Shown one piece after another: positions 16,146 to 24,172 of a stretch of DNA of 64,000 nt. The stretch lies in contig NZ_JQJJ01000015.1 of assembly GCF_000745475.1 (NCBI RefSeq), forward strand, positions 124,001 through 188,000. Reading direction: 5' to 3'. The notes below the pieces were generated by a model. The model had not been told where the DNA came from, did no database searches, and worked only from the letters and a program-made list of their open reading frames with translations. The stretch's first letter is position 1. Each line of letters opens with the position of its first letter. The stretch is from Allobosea sp. UNC402CLCol (lineage in GTDB: Bacteria > Pseudomonadota > Alphaproteobacteria > Rhizobiales > Beijerinckiaceae). The position numbers were made by a program, and so were the translations under genes.

Positions 16146-17345
16146 ATGCGCCGGTTCGAGATCGCAGGCGCCGTTCTGAACGAGAACGATCCGGCGCTGC
16201 CAACGGCGATCGCGGCGGCCTATCGCGATCGGATGCGCCCGCTGTGTCTGTGCCGCGAGCCCGGCATCCCGATGTATGTCGCGGCGATGGGCGAGCAATT
16301 CGTCGTCAAGCGCATGCCGCTCTCGGGCGGCCAGCACGACCCGGCCTGCGACTCCTATGAGCCGCCGCTCGATCTCTCGGGCCTCGGCCCGCTGATGGGC
16401 AGCGCAATCCGGCTCGATCCCGCGAGCGGTATGGCCGCGTTGCGGCTGGAGTTCAGCCTGACGCGAACCGGCAGCCGGGCCGCGCCGACGCCGGGTGCGT
16501 CGGAATCGACGTCGGTGAAGAGCGAGGGGCGCCGGCTATCGCTGCGCGGGTTGCTGCACCTGCTCTGGAACGAGGCTGGCCTGACCAAATGGACCTCGGC
16601 CTGGGCCGGCAAGCGCCACTGGTGGAATATCCGCTGGCATCTGATCGAGGCAGCGAAGACCATGCTGGTAAGGGGTGCACCGCTGAGCGAAATTCTGTTG
16701 GTCCCGGAACCCTTCCGCGCGGAGAACAAGGACGCGATCGAGCAACGGCGCGCCATCGCGCTGAGCGGGGTTCAGCCGCAGAAGACTGGCCCGCGGAAGC
16801 TCATGGTGCTGGTCGGGGAGGTCAAGGAATTCCAGGCGGCGCGCGGCGGCCACCGGCTGGTGGTCAAGCATTGGCCCGGTTTTCCGATCCTGCTCGACGA
16901 GCGCGCCTGGACGCGCGTGCAGGCTCGGTTCGAGGCCGAGCTCGCGCTGTGGGCGGCGAACGATACCTCGCATCTGATTACGGTCGCGACCTTCGGGTTG
17001 AACGCTGCCGGCCTCGCGATCATCGAGGAGATCGCGCTGATGGTCGTCGCGGAGAACTGGATCCCCTATGAATCCGCCCAGGAGCTGCGCCTCGTCGAGA
17101 CATTGGCCAAGCTCCGCGAGCAGAGCATCAAGGGCCTGCGTTATGCCTCGCCCGCCGATCAGCCGATCGCAGCGGCACTGCTGATGCAGCACCGGCCACG
17201 CCCGCTTGCCCTCTTCGTCGTGCCCGCGAGCGCCGACGACGCCTATGAAGCCGCGCTCGAGGAGATGATCGCTTCCCGGCCCGAGATGGATAGCTGGATC
17301 TGGCATGCCGGCCAGGGAGAGATGCCGGCCCTCCCGGTCCGGTAG
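16146..17345 (+). CDS. DUF1173 family protein
   Basis: The ATG at 16146 follows a strong AGGAGGAG site; the frame extends 330 bases upstream, but that part is low-complexity and not conserved. The 399 residues begin MRRFEIAGAVLNENDPALPT and contain RMRPLCLCREPGIPMYVAAM, QHDPACDSYEPPLDLSGLG and LLHLLWNEAGLTKWTSAWAG. The cysteine pattern C-x-C...H-x-x-x-C looks metal-binding. These features match the DUF1173 family of alphaproteobacterial mobile elements. Its function is unknown. It converges on the ArdC-like gene. Confidence 0.85.
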   Translation: MRRFEIAGAVLNENDPALPTAIAAAYRDRMRPLCLCREPGIPMYVAAMGEQFVVKRMPLSGGQHDPACDSYEPPLDLSGLGPLMGSAIRLDPASGMAALRLEFSLTRTGSRAAPTPGASESTSVKSEGRRLSLRGLLHLLWNEAGLTKWTSAWAGKRHWWNIRWHLIEAAKTMLVRGAPLSEILLVPEPFRAENKDAIEQRRAIALSGVQPQKTGPRKLMVLVGEVKEFQAARGGHRLVVKHWPGFPILLDERAWTRVQARFEAELALWAANDTSHLITVATFGLNAAGLAIIEEIALMVVAENWIPYESAQELRLVETLAKLREQSIKGLRYASPADQPIAAALLMQHRPRPLALFVVPASADDAYEAALEEMIASRPEMDSWIWHAGQGEMPALPVR

Positions 17346-17379
17346 ACGCAAGGCAAGACGACAGCCGGCCTGAGGATGC

Positions 17380-18303
17380 TCACGCCGCCGCCTGTCGCTC
17401 CTTCTGTGGCTGCAGGTCATGAAGGTAAGTGACGGCGCGCTGGGCATGAGCGGCCGCCTGGAAGATCGCCCGGCGGTCGCCATCGAGCAGCTTGAGCCAT
17501 GAGGCGACATAGCTGGCGTGGTCGGGCCGAGGCTCCAGCTCCGGCACGATGCCGAGATCGGCGCAGAGGAAGCTCGCGCCGATATCCGCGATCAGCTCCT
17601 CCCGGGCCCGCTCGGTCCGGTCTGTGTGATAGCGGCTGAGATCCCGGTTGAGCCGATGCGGCGCTCCGGCCCAGTGGATGCACTCATGGCCGAGCACGGC
17701 GACATAGGATTCGGCATCGCGGAAACACCTCAGATCCGGCATCTGGATGCTGTCGCTCCCTGCGGCATAGAACGCCTTCGAGCCGCCATGCCGGATCATG
17801 GCACCGGTATTGGCGAAGAAGCGGTCGGCATGCTCGATCCGAACCAGCGGATCGACTGGCGGTTCCGGGCGCTGACAATAGTGATCGGGCAGGCCTTCGA
17901 TCTGCTCGCAATTGAAGACGGTGTAAGCCTTGAGAAAGGGGATATCGCGCTCGATCTCGCCGCCGGCCGCGTCGACCTCGGTCTTGGTGAAGCGGCTGGC
18001 ATAGACGACGGTCGAGCCGCCTTCGCCCTTGCGCACATGGGCGCCAAGCTCCCTCGCCTGGCGAAACGTCATCCAGATCGCCGAAGAGAACCCACGCGCC
18101 ATCGCCTCCGACCAGAGCAGCAGGACATTGAGCCCTGTATAGGGTTGGCCGTTGTGGCGCAGCGGCCGGGTCATCGCGCCAGCCGCCGTACCGGCGTTCC
18201 AAGGCTGCACCCAGGGACGGGTGTTCTTCTCGAGATCCGCCACGATGCGTTCGGTGATGCGCGCGTAGATATCGGCGCGGGCTCCCTTGTCCTTGCCTGT
18301 CAT
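17380..18303 (-). CDS. ArdC-like antirestriction protein (ssDNA-binding domain plus zincin)
   Basis: A 307-residue protein from the ATG at 18303 (GGAGGAC upstream). The N-terminal half matches the ArdC ssDNA-binding domain (RITERIVADLEKNTRPWVQP, RHNGQPYTGLNVLLLW, VVYASRFTKTE). The C-terminal half is a zinc-metallopeptidase-like domain with HExxH in VLGHECIHWAGAPHRLNRD and an ELIADIGASFLCADLG helix. ArdC-type proteins protect incoming single-stranded plasmid DNA and can inhibit restriction. The gene is standard cargo of conjugative or mobilizable elements. Confidence 0.9.
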   Translation of the reverse strand: MTGKDKGARADIYARITERIVADLEKNTRPWVQPWNAGTAAGAMTRPLRHNGQPYTGLNVLLLWSEAMARGFSSAIWMTFRQARELGAHVRKGEGGSTVVYASRFTKTEVDAAGGEIERDIPFLKAYTVFNCEQIEGLPDHYCQRPEPPVDPLVRIEHADRFFANTGAMIRHGGSKAFYAAGSDSIQMPDLRCFRDAESYVAVLGHECIHWAGAPHRLNRDLSRYHTDRTERAREELIADIGASFLCADLGIVPELEPRPDHASYVASWLKLLDGDRRAIFQAAAHAQRAVTYLHDLQPQKERQAAA

Positions 18304-18462
18304 GACCTTGTCCTCCGTTTCGGGGCCGCGCCCATCGCGGCCGGTCACGGAGGTCCAGCACCGGGGCAATCAGGAGGGTCGCGCACCCGGCCACCCAGCC
18401 CGCGCCGGCGCGGCGGGTGGTTCCGGGCCGAAACGCAGTGGAGGACGGCAAAGCCGTTGCGC
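18304..18462 (-). repeat. Conserved leader module, copy 2 (upstream of ardC-like gene)
   Basis: The same ordered blocks as 15405-15560: the identical 20-mer at 18323-18342, then CACCGGGGC, then GGGTGGTTC and AACGCAGTGGAGG. The two leaders diverge between blocks, so this is an old duplication or a conserved functional site rather than a recent copy. Confidence 0.6.
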
Positions 18463-18629
18463 GGACGGCCGGCCCCGGCAGGACCCCGTCCGGGACCGGA
18501 CGGAGGGTCCTGGCCCTTCCTTCCCTCGCCTGGATGCGGCAGACGGCGAACCGGAATGGCCGGCCCCGAACGGGACCGGCCTGGTTGGTCGGGATTGACG
18601 GGCGAGGCCGAGGTCCCGCCGGCGGAGGC

Positions 18630-19211
18630 TCAGCCGAAAGCCGCCATCTGCATCTCGGCCGCCTTGCGGTCGACGGCATGGCCGGGATTCTCGACGGCAC
18701 GCTCGAAGGGCTTCCAGCGCTCGCCGATGACCTGCTCATAGGCCGCGACGGCGCCCTCGGCCGCCATGCGAAGCGCATGGGCCTGGACGCCCATGTCGGC
18801 TGCGAACTCGCGCTTGCGTTGCGCGACGCTCTCGAAGCCGACCGGTCCGTCGAGATCCTCGTCGCGGGCCTCGTTGGCAAGCTTGCTCGTCAGGTCGCGC
18901 GCTTCGCTGACGGCCCGGCTGTAGAATTGGCCGGCGCCATGGGCGGAGCCGACATAGGAGCCGACGATCCGCTGCAGATGGATCTGCATCGCGCGTTCGG
19001 CGAGGCCTTCTCGCAGCACATCAGCGGTCTCGACGATCATTCGTTCGTGCAGGTCGCGGATGGCTTCGCTGTCAAGCACGGGCAGGCCAAAGCTCTCGGC
19101 AATGAGGATGGCCTGCGCCGCATCGGGACAGGCAAGGCGGACCATGTCGAGGGTCGTGCCCTTGCGGAGCTGGACGACGCGGGCGGTCGGGCGGGGGGCG
19201 GTCCTGGGCAT
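18630..19211 (-). CDS. Conserved hypothetical protein of the mobile element (193 residues)
   Basis: The start at 19211 follows AAGGAAG. The product is mostly helical and soluble: an N-terminal basic arm (MPRTAPRPTARVVQLRKGTT), then ACPDAAQAILIAESFGLPVL and a C-terminal region ending AEMQMAAFG. No catalytic motif or transmembrane segment is visible. It is transcribed leftwards like the ArdC-like gene, 330 bases downstream of which only GC-rich spacer is seen. I recognise it only as a type of gene common on such elements; function unknown. Confidence 0.65.
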   Translation of the reverse strand: MPRTAPRPTARVVQLRKGTTLDMVRLACPDAAQAILIAESFGLPVLDSEAIRDLHERMIVETADVLREGLAERAMQIHLQRIVGSYVGSAHGAGQFYSRAVSEARDLTSKLANEARDEDLDGPVGFESVAQRKREFAADMGVQAHALRMAAEGAVAAYEQVIGERWKPFERAVENPGHAVDRKAAEMQMAAFG

Positions 19212-19860
19212 GCGAACTTCCTTTCTTCGGTTGTGCCGAAGAACCGGACCGGCCCCTGCCGGCCCTCCCTTCGGGCGCGCTCGGACGAAACCGGCGCAGA
19301 GACGGGCGCTTCAGGGTCCGGGGCGACCAAAACGAGCGGGGCAGGTCTGCGGGCAAAGCCGGGCCAACGGCCCTGCGCGACCCGCAGGCATGGCCTGCCG
19401 AGAACGGTCGAACCGGCCGCAAAGCGGCGCGGAACGCGGCCTTGAAGCGGCCGGCCGCCGGTTTAAGAGCGCAGACCCGGCCGACGGGAAGGCCGGCGGG
19501 GACCGTCCACGAAAGAGGTTACCGATAGGAGGACACAGCACCAGCGATCGTTCCACGACCATCGGCTACGTTCCAGCCAAGCCGCGACGGTTGCGACCTC
19601 GAACAAGCCCCGGTCAGGCCGTCGGCCCAGCGCGCGCCCAGATCTCCGGCCGCCACGGGCGGATGGTCGCCTCGATCCCGGTACGATTAAGCATCCGGGG
19701 CCCCGGCAAGCGATCGGGCGGCGAGCCAAGTGCGACAGGATCGCCGCACCGCGTGCTTGACGTTGCGCTGAACGCGAGGATTGCTGTCCTGGCGGAAACG
19801 AAACCGCCGCCGGACGAGCCGGCGGCGGGGAGTCGGTTCGACGCATGATGCGGATGGCCA
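19212..19860. other. GC-rich spacer without a recognisable gene
   Basis: About 650 bases between two minus-strand genes. Open frames exist on both strands, but all are arginine/proline-rich shadows expected at this base composition. No terminator, repeat or promoter stands out, although it must contain the promoter of the 193-residue protein. Confidence 0.4.
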
Positions 19861-21525
19861 CTAGGCAGCCTCGCGGAACGGCCCCGCCTTATCGCCCTGG
19901 GGCGCGGCGCCAGCGTTGTCCTGCTCCGCGGAGGGCTCATCCTTCTCGTTTTCGGGAATTGCCTCGTGCTTCGCGAGCCAATTCGCCAGCGCGGCCGCGT
20001 CCGGCGCGAACAGTGCCGACGGATGGACGAAGCGGCCTCCGGCAAAATGCGCCACGAGCGCGGCCCGGGTTTCCTTGACGCGCAGGCGCGGCAGGACCGA
20101 GGTATCCTTGCACGAGCCATCGAGCGCCGGGCGCGACAGGCAGGTGAGGAACTCCTCGGTACCCATGTTCGGCAGGAACGCGTCCGCACCGATTGCTTCG
20201 CCGGCGATCCGGGCGACGATCCCGGAATCGGAGCGGTTCTGCCGGCACGAGAGCACCTCGATCAATGCGCCGCGCGCAGCCTGCTGCAGCGTTTTCTCAT
20301 CGAAGCCGAGCTTGCCGTCCTGGCCGATCAGCCGCACGGCGTGGCGATCCATCCGGGCAAAGCCATAGACATCGTCGCTGGTCCCCGATGCGATGGAGAT
20401 GTTGCGCCCGGCGAGCGCCAGCACGAGGAGCGCCAGCAGGGTGTCGTTGGTGATTGGCGCCCGCCTCAAGGCCTCGTGGAGCGCATCGGTGCGGAAGTCG
20501 CCGATCATCCCGATCCCCCGGCGCGTGACATCGGGACGGCCCTGAGTTTCCGCCGCGCCGTCGGAAGGAGAAGCGCCGTTGCCTTGCGCCGTCTTCGGAG
20601 CCGGCATCCGATAGGCCACGCTCTGAACCGTGCCATTGCGATCGAGATACATGGCGACGCGATCGCTCTTGCCCGCCTTGCCGTAGACGCGCTCCGCCTT
20701 CGGCGGGAGAACCGGCTCACCCCAGCTATTGACCTCGGCGATGATGCCGCGCTTGGGGAGGTGGTTGGTCATCCACTCCTGCTGAGCGCCGAGATAGGCT
20801 TCGACATCGATGGTGTAGCGGCCGTCCTCGTCGGCGGGTCCGAACAGGTCCTCGACCCATTCGATGCCGTAGGCGCGCGCGAGCTCGTCGTCGAAGCTGG
20901 CATGCTTGGCGTACATCCGGGTCTTGGTCAGCGCATTCGAGACGTTCCACCAGGTGACCTTCGGATCGTTCTTGGAGGGCTTGTACTTCTTCCAGACTTC
21001 CTTCTGGTCGCCGGCCGGGGCCGCCGCGATGATGCGGAGCTGCTGCTCGTTGGGCATGTCGCCCTTAGCCATGTGATCGAGCATGGCGGGAAGGACGCTG
21101 CCCAAAAGCCTGAGCTGCCGAACGCGGCGAAGCGCCAGCCCCAGCGCTGCAGCGATCGCTTCCTCGGTCCAGCCGAGCACGACCAGCCGCTCCATACCAC
21201 GCCACTGATCGACTGGGTTGAGCGGCTCCTGAGCCAGATTCTCGATCATCGAGCGCATCGCGCCGTGATCGTCCGAAGCTTCGACCTCCAGAACCTCGAT
21301 CTCGTCGAGACCGGCGGCAATCGCCTGCTTCACGCGACGGTGGCCGAACTCGATGACATGGCCGTTACCGCCGCCCTGCTCCGGGACGACGACCGGCGGC
21401 TGCAGGATGCCGACGAGCTTGATGGTGGCGAGCAGCAGGGCATCGGCCCGAGGCGTGGACTTCGTCCGGCGAGAGCGATCGGGATTGTCCTTCAACGCGC
21501 GCGGATCGACCTTCTTGAGTTGCAT
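19861..21525 (-). CDS. Large ParB/Spo0J-family nuclease-domain protein
   Basis: From the ATG at 21525 (AGGAG upstream) the protein has 554 residues. Its ParB N-domain (residues 1-110) reads MQLKKVDPRALKDNPDRSRR, then PPVVVPEQGGGNGHVIEFGH and RRVKQAIAAGL (the GHRR arginine motif) and ENLAQEPLNPVDQWRGMERL. A KorB-like HTH region follows (WTEEAIAAALGLALRRVRQL), then a long C-terminal region unique to plasmid and ICE ParB-like proteins. It is far from parA (7 kb), so it may be a nucleoid-associated or regulatory ParB-like protein rather than the cognate partition partner. About 330 bases with no gene lie upstream. Confidence 0.85.
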   Translation of the reverse strand: MQLKKVDPRALKDNPDRSRRTKSTPRADALLLATIKLVGILQPPVVVPEQGGGNGHVIEFGHRRVKQAIAAGLDEIEVLEVEASDDHGAMRSMIENLAQEPLNPVDQWRGMERLVVLGWTEEAIAAALGLALRRVRQLRLLGSVLPAMLDHMAKGDMPNEQQLRIIAAAPAGDQKEVWKKYKPSKNDPKVTWWNVSNALTKTRMYAKHASFDDELARAYGIEWVEDLFGPADEDGRYTIDVEAYLGAQQEWMTNHLPKRGIIAEVNSWGEPVLPPKAERVYGKAGKSDRVAMYLDRNGTVQSVAYRMPAPKTAQGNGASPSDGAAETQGRPDVTRRGIGMIGDFRTDALHEALRRAPITNDTLLALLVLALAGRNISIASGTSDDVYGFARMDRHAVRLIGQDGKLGFDEKTLQQAARGALIEVLSCRQNRSDSGIVARIAGEAIGADAFLPNMGTEEFLTCLSRPALDGSCKDTSVLPRLRVKETRAALVAHFAGGRFVHPSALFAPDAAALANWLAKHEAIPENEKDEPSAEQDNAGAAPQGDKAGPFREAA

Positions 21526-21857
21526 GGCAGGCTCCTGTTCAGGGGGTGTGGGCGCGGTCTGGCACCGGCCCTTCTCCGTTTTCTGTCCGAAGACCCCCTC
21601 GCAACCGCGGAGCGGGTGGGCCGAAGCAATTGCGGCCGAGCAGCCCGGCCGGGCGGCCAAGCGGGGCGCGTGAAGCCCTGCGCGGGACGCCGGGCCGGGA
21701 TCGCGAGCGGCGCGGTTGAGCGGCAGCGGCAGCGGCCCGCCCGGTCTGCGAGCCGCTTTTTCGCTTCCCCTCTCTTTTGCCGACTGGATTGAACCGCGCT
21801 TGTTTAGACGCTATATTGCGTCAGAATGATTGGCACCTCTCAATGAAGGTGAACGCC

Positions 21858-22208
21858 ATGGGGCTTGCCCAATATGCTGATGGCGGGCTGTTCTCGCCGC
21901 GCAAGATCGCGGAAACCCTGCGCACGACGAGCGAGGAAATCGCCCGCACGGCTGGCCTCGGCAAGGATGCGATCCAGCGCAAGGAGCGCATCCGCTCCGA
22001 CAAGACGCAACGCCGGCTGCGCGAAGTGACGGAAATCATCAATAAGGTCGAACCGCGCTTCGGCTCGGCGCTGATGGCCTATGCCTGGTATCGCTCCGAG
22101 CCCCTGTCCGGCTTTTCCGGCCTGACGGCGATGCAGCTCGTCCGTGACGGCCGCGCCGACGAAGTGCTCGACTATATCGACGCGGTCGACGCCGGCATTC
22201 ACGCATAA
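21858..22208 (+). CDS. Antitoxin of a RES/Xre toxin-antitoxin pair (MbcA/ParS/Xre family)
   Basis: The start at 21858 (MGLAQYADGGLFSPRKIAET) is preferred because AAGGTG is six bases upstream; ATG 21843 is possible. The 116 residues have an N-terminal Xre-like HTH and the C-terminal toxin-binding domain (EIINKVEPRFGSALMAYAWY then PLSGFSGLTAMQLVRDGRAD then VLDYIDAVDAGIHA), the hallmark of the MbcA/ParS family. The RES toxin gene begins eight bases after the stop. The complex normally represses its own promoter. Confidence 0.9.
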   Translation: MGLAQYADGGLFSPRKIAETLRTTSEEIARTAGLGKDAIQRKERIRSDKTQRRLREVTEIINKVEPRFGSALMAYAWYRSEPLSGFSGLTAMQLVRDGRADEVLDYIDAVDAGIHA

Positions 22209-22216
22209 CCCGGCTG

Positions 22217-22720
22217 ATGCGTTTCCAGGGTGTCCTCTATCGGGCGCTGAACCCGGTTTATGCACGCGAGCCGTTATCAGGCCGCGGCGCTGAGCTGTAT
22301 GGCGGCCGCTTCAACCGCAAGGGCACAGTGGCGCTGTACACGTCGCTGTCGATCATGACGGCTTTGCGGGAAGCCAACCAGGTCGGCAGCCTGCAGCCGA
22401 CCACCCTGGTCGCCTACGACGCACAGATCGAACGCATCTTCGATACACGGGACGACGAGGCCCTTCGGGCTGAGGGGGTGGATGTCGGAGTGTTCGATGA
22501 TCCGGCCTGGCGCGATCAGATGAGAACCTCGGGAGAGGCGAAAACCCAGACCTTCGCTCGCAGGCTCATTGCTTCTGGCTATCACGCCTTGCTGGTCAGG
22601 AGCTTCGCGCCGGGGGCAACCCGCGACGACCTCAACCTCGTTCTCTGGAGGTGGAGCGATACGACACCGTGCCGCCTGACTGTGATCGACGACGAGCATC
22701 GTCTTTCGCGACAGCCCTGA
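22217..22720 (+). CDS. RES-domain toxin (NAD+-degrading)
   Basis: A 167-residue RES family protein. Members are NAD+ phosphorylases or hydrolases that deplete NAD when not bound by the Xre-type antitoxin. Visible motifs: YRALNPVYAREPLSGRGAEL (R and GxGA), YGGRFNRKGTVALYTSLSIM (GGRFN...ALYTS) and ALREANQVG (conserved Glu), and a C-terminal DLNLVLWRW. The R, E and S residues that name the family appear intact, so it should be active. It is co-transcribed with the antitoxin. Confidence 0.9.
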   Translation: MRFQGVLYRALNPVYAREPLSGRGAELYGGRFNRKGTVALYTSLSIMTALREANQVGSLQPTTLVAYDAQIERIFDTRDDEALRAEGVDVGVFDDPAWRDQMRTSGEAKTQTFARRLIASGYHALLVRSFAPGATRDDLNLVLWRWSDTTPCRLTVIDDEHRLSRQP

Positions 22721-22771
22721 CGAACATGTCGATGGCCGGCCTAGCCCTCGGGCGAGGCCAGCCCAGGCCGA

Positions 22772-22981
22772 TCAGGCCACAACCGCGTCAATCGCACCGA
22801 CGCCCTCGATGTCCGTCGCAAGCGCCGCATCGACCTCCGCGAGCAGGCGGCGCTTCTCCGCTCTCTCCCAGGCGAAAGCGAATTCGCCCCACCGCGCGAC
22901 CGGTAGGAAGCGAGCCTGCGGCGCGCCGCGCGTAGGATGCGACGCGGACATCCGTCCGGAGAAGGCGACCATCGCCGCCAT
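22772..22981 (-). CDS. Small hypothetical protein (69 residues)
   Basis: The minus-strand frame MAAMVAFSGRMSASHPTRGA then FLPVARWGEFAFAWERAEKR to GVGAIDAVVA has protein-like composition, while the overlapping frames are arginine-rich. The C-terminal helix is acidic and amphipathic. It sits between two toxin-antitoxin modules. Nothing else supports it and the start is uncertain. Confidence 0.4.
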   Translation of the reverse strand: MAAMVAFSGRMSASHPTRGAPQARFLPVARWGEFAFAWERAEKRRLLAEVDAALATDIEGVGAIDAVVA

Positions 22982-23046
22982 CCGTCATGCCGCGCAGCCC
23001 TGCCGAAGTGCGCGGTGGAGTGTTTCATGTTATGCAACACCCCACG

Positions 23047-23325
23047 ATGGCTAGGTTCTTTGACAAAGCGACCCGGGCTTTTCATCAGACGGGGAAATGC
23101 CCCGCTGAATGGAAGGCTTTCGAGCGTGTCGCTGCCCGGAAGCTGGACATGGTGCTGAATGCTGCGCGGCTAGACGACTTTCGCATCCCGCCGATAAACA
23201 AGTTCGAGAAGCTCGAACGGGATCGCGAAGGGCAATACAGCATCCGCATCAACGACCAATATCGGGTCTGCTTCACTTGGGATGGAACCAAAGCGATGAG
23301 GATCGAGATAACTGACTACCACTGA
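23047..23325 (+). CDS. higB: HigB/RelE-family toxin
   Basis: A 92-residue ribosome-dependent mRNA interferase. The ATG at 23047 gives MARFFDKATRAFHQTGKCPA. The family core follows: KAFERVAARKLDMVLNAARL, DDFRIPPINKFEKLERDREG and QYSIRINDQYRVCFTWDG, ending EITDYH as in HigB proteins. The conserved IRINDQYRVCF strand and the C-terminal D-Y-H are intact. The toxin gene precedes the antitoxin gene, the inverted order typical of higBA. Confidence 0.92.
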   Translation: MARFFDKATRAFHQTGKCPAEWKAFERVAARKLDMVLNAARLDDFRIPPINKFEKLERDREGQYSIRINDQYRVCFTWDGTKAMRIEITDYH

Positions 23326-23366
23326 ATGAATGACTGCCTGCTTGAATGAATGATAGGAGATACGAC

Positions 23367-23657
23367 ATGGCTCGCATCACCACCCACCCCGGCGAAATGC
23401 TCTATTTGGAATTCATGGAGCCCATGGGCATCTCGGCCCGCGCTTTGTCGCGCGCCATGAAGGTGCCGGTGACCCGTGTGACCAAGCTGCTGAAGGCGCA
23501 GACCGGAATGACTGCTGATACGGCACTTCGGCTTGAGAAGGTGCTGGGGATGTCGGCTGACTTCTGGCTCAACCTGCAAAGCAGCTTCGATCTATCGCAC
23601 GAGCAGGACGCGAAGGCAGAAATCTACGCCAAGCTAGATCGGCTCGTCGCGGCATAA
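23367..23657 (+). CDS. higA: HigA-family antitoxin
   Basis: A 96-residue HTH protein from the ATG at 23367 (ATAGGAGA upstream). It reads MARITTHPGEMLYLEFMEPM, then GISARALSRAMKVPVTRVTK (HTH) and MTADTALRLEKVLGMSADFW, LNLQSSFDL, the standard HigA/VapI layout. It neutralises HigB and represses the operon. A hairpin terminator follows 60 bases downstream. Confidence 0.93.
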   Translation: MARITTHPGEMLYLEFMEPMGISARALSRAMKVPVTRVTKLLKAQTGMTADTALRLEKVLGMSADFWLNLQSSFDLSHEQDAKAEIYAKLDRLVAA

Positions 23658-23716
23658 CGGATATCTGCTAGACTGCGAGTCGGGTCGGTCAAGGACCCAC
23701 AGAGAAGCTCCCGGAT

Positions 23717-23739
23717 GCCCCCCGCGCCGGGGGCTTTTT
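23717..23739 (+). terminator. Rho-independent terminator after higBA
   Basis: GC-rich inverted repeat GCCCCCCGCGCCGGGGGC at 23717-23734 followed directly by TTTTT. Confidence 0.85.
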
Positions 23740-23741
23740 GC

Positions 23742-24013
23742 TTAGAGCGTCAGCTTCCAAATCCGCACGACAGCCTTGCCGCACGATGTGAAGGCGTGCG
23801 TGGCCATAGTGCCAACCATGATGAGATTGCCGCGCGCCGCAATCCACCGGGCGTGCCATCGACGCTTAGCCTGAAGCGCCTCGGCGTGCTCCTCACGGCG
23901 CCGGCATCATCCTTGAAACGGTTCGGTCGCTGTGCATGCCGGTCGAACATCCGGAACATCTGGCGCCGCTCGGCGACGCCCTCGAAGACTTTGCGGATGG
24001 CAGTCGGGGTCAT
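23742..24013 (-). pseudogene. Frame-split small gene of unknown function
   Basis: From the ATG at 24013 the protein reads MTPTAIRKVFEGVAERRQMF, then RMFDRHAQRPNRFK. Near 23900 this frame turns arginine-rich, while another frame becomes clearly protein-like: EEHAEALQAKRRWHARWIAA, RGNLIMVGTMATHAFTSCGK, VVRIWKLTL, stopping at 23742. The total length (272) is not a multiple of three, so one indel separates the two halves. It is probably an inactivated gene, unless frameshifting or an assembly error is involved. I do not recognise the family. Confidence 0.5.
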
Positions 24014-24112
24014 GGGCAGGCTCCTTGCGCCGTCGGGCTGAAGCGCGGCTCACCTCCTCGGCTTCACCATCATCTTCTGCCCTGCGAGCCCTCCCCGCAG
24101 CCGCCTCTCCGT

Positions 24113-24172
24113 CCGGCGGCGTCAAGGGTCGGGGTCGCGAAGCGCGGGCGAAGCTTCCCTTGACGCCGCCGG
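24113..24172. repeat. 16-bp perfect inverted repeat at the end of the toprim gene
   Basis: CCGGCGGCGTCAAGGG (24113-24128) and CCCTTGACGCCGCCGG (24157-24172) flank a 28-base loop containing AAGCTT. It straddles the 3' end of the toprim gene. A related hairpin lies beyond the gene's 5' end at 25207-25248. Confidence 0.6.

Noticed and set aside
19966..21792. A 608-codon plus-strand frame opposite the ParB-like gene
   Set aside because: No domain is visible and the minus-strand ParB motifs explain the open frame.
21526..21857. Third copy of the DUF736/ArdC leader module upstream of the ParB-like gene
   Set aside because: Only a loose GGGTGGGCCGAA similarity; the diagnostic 20-mer and the AACGCAGTGGAGG block are absent.
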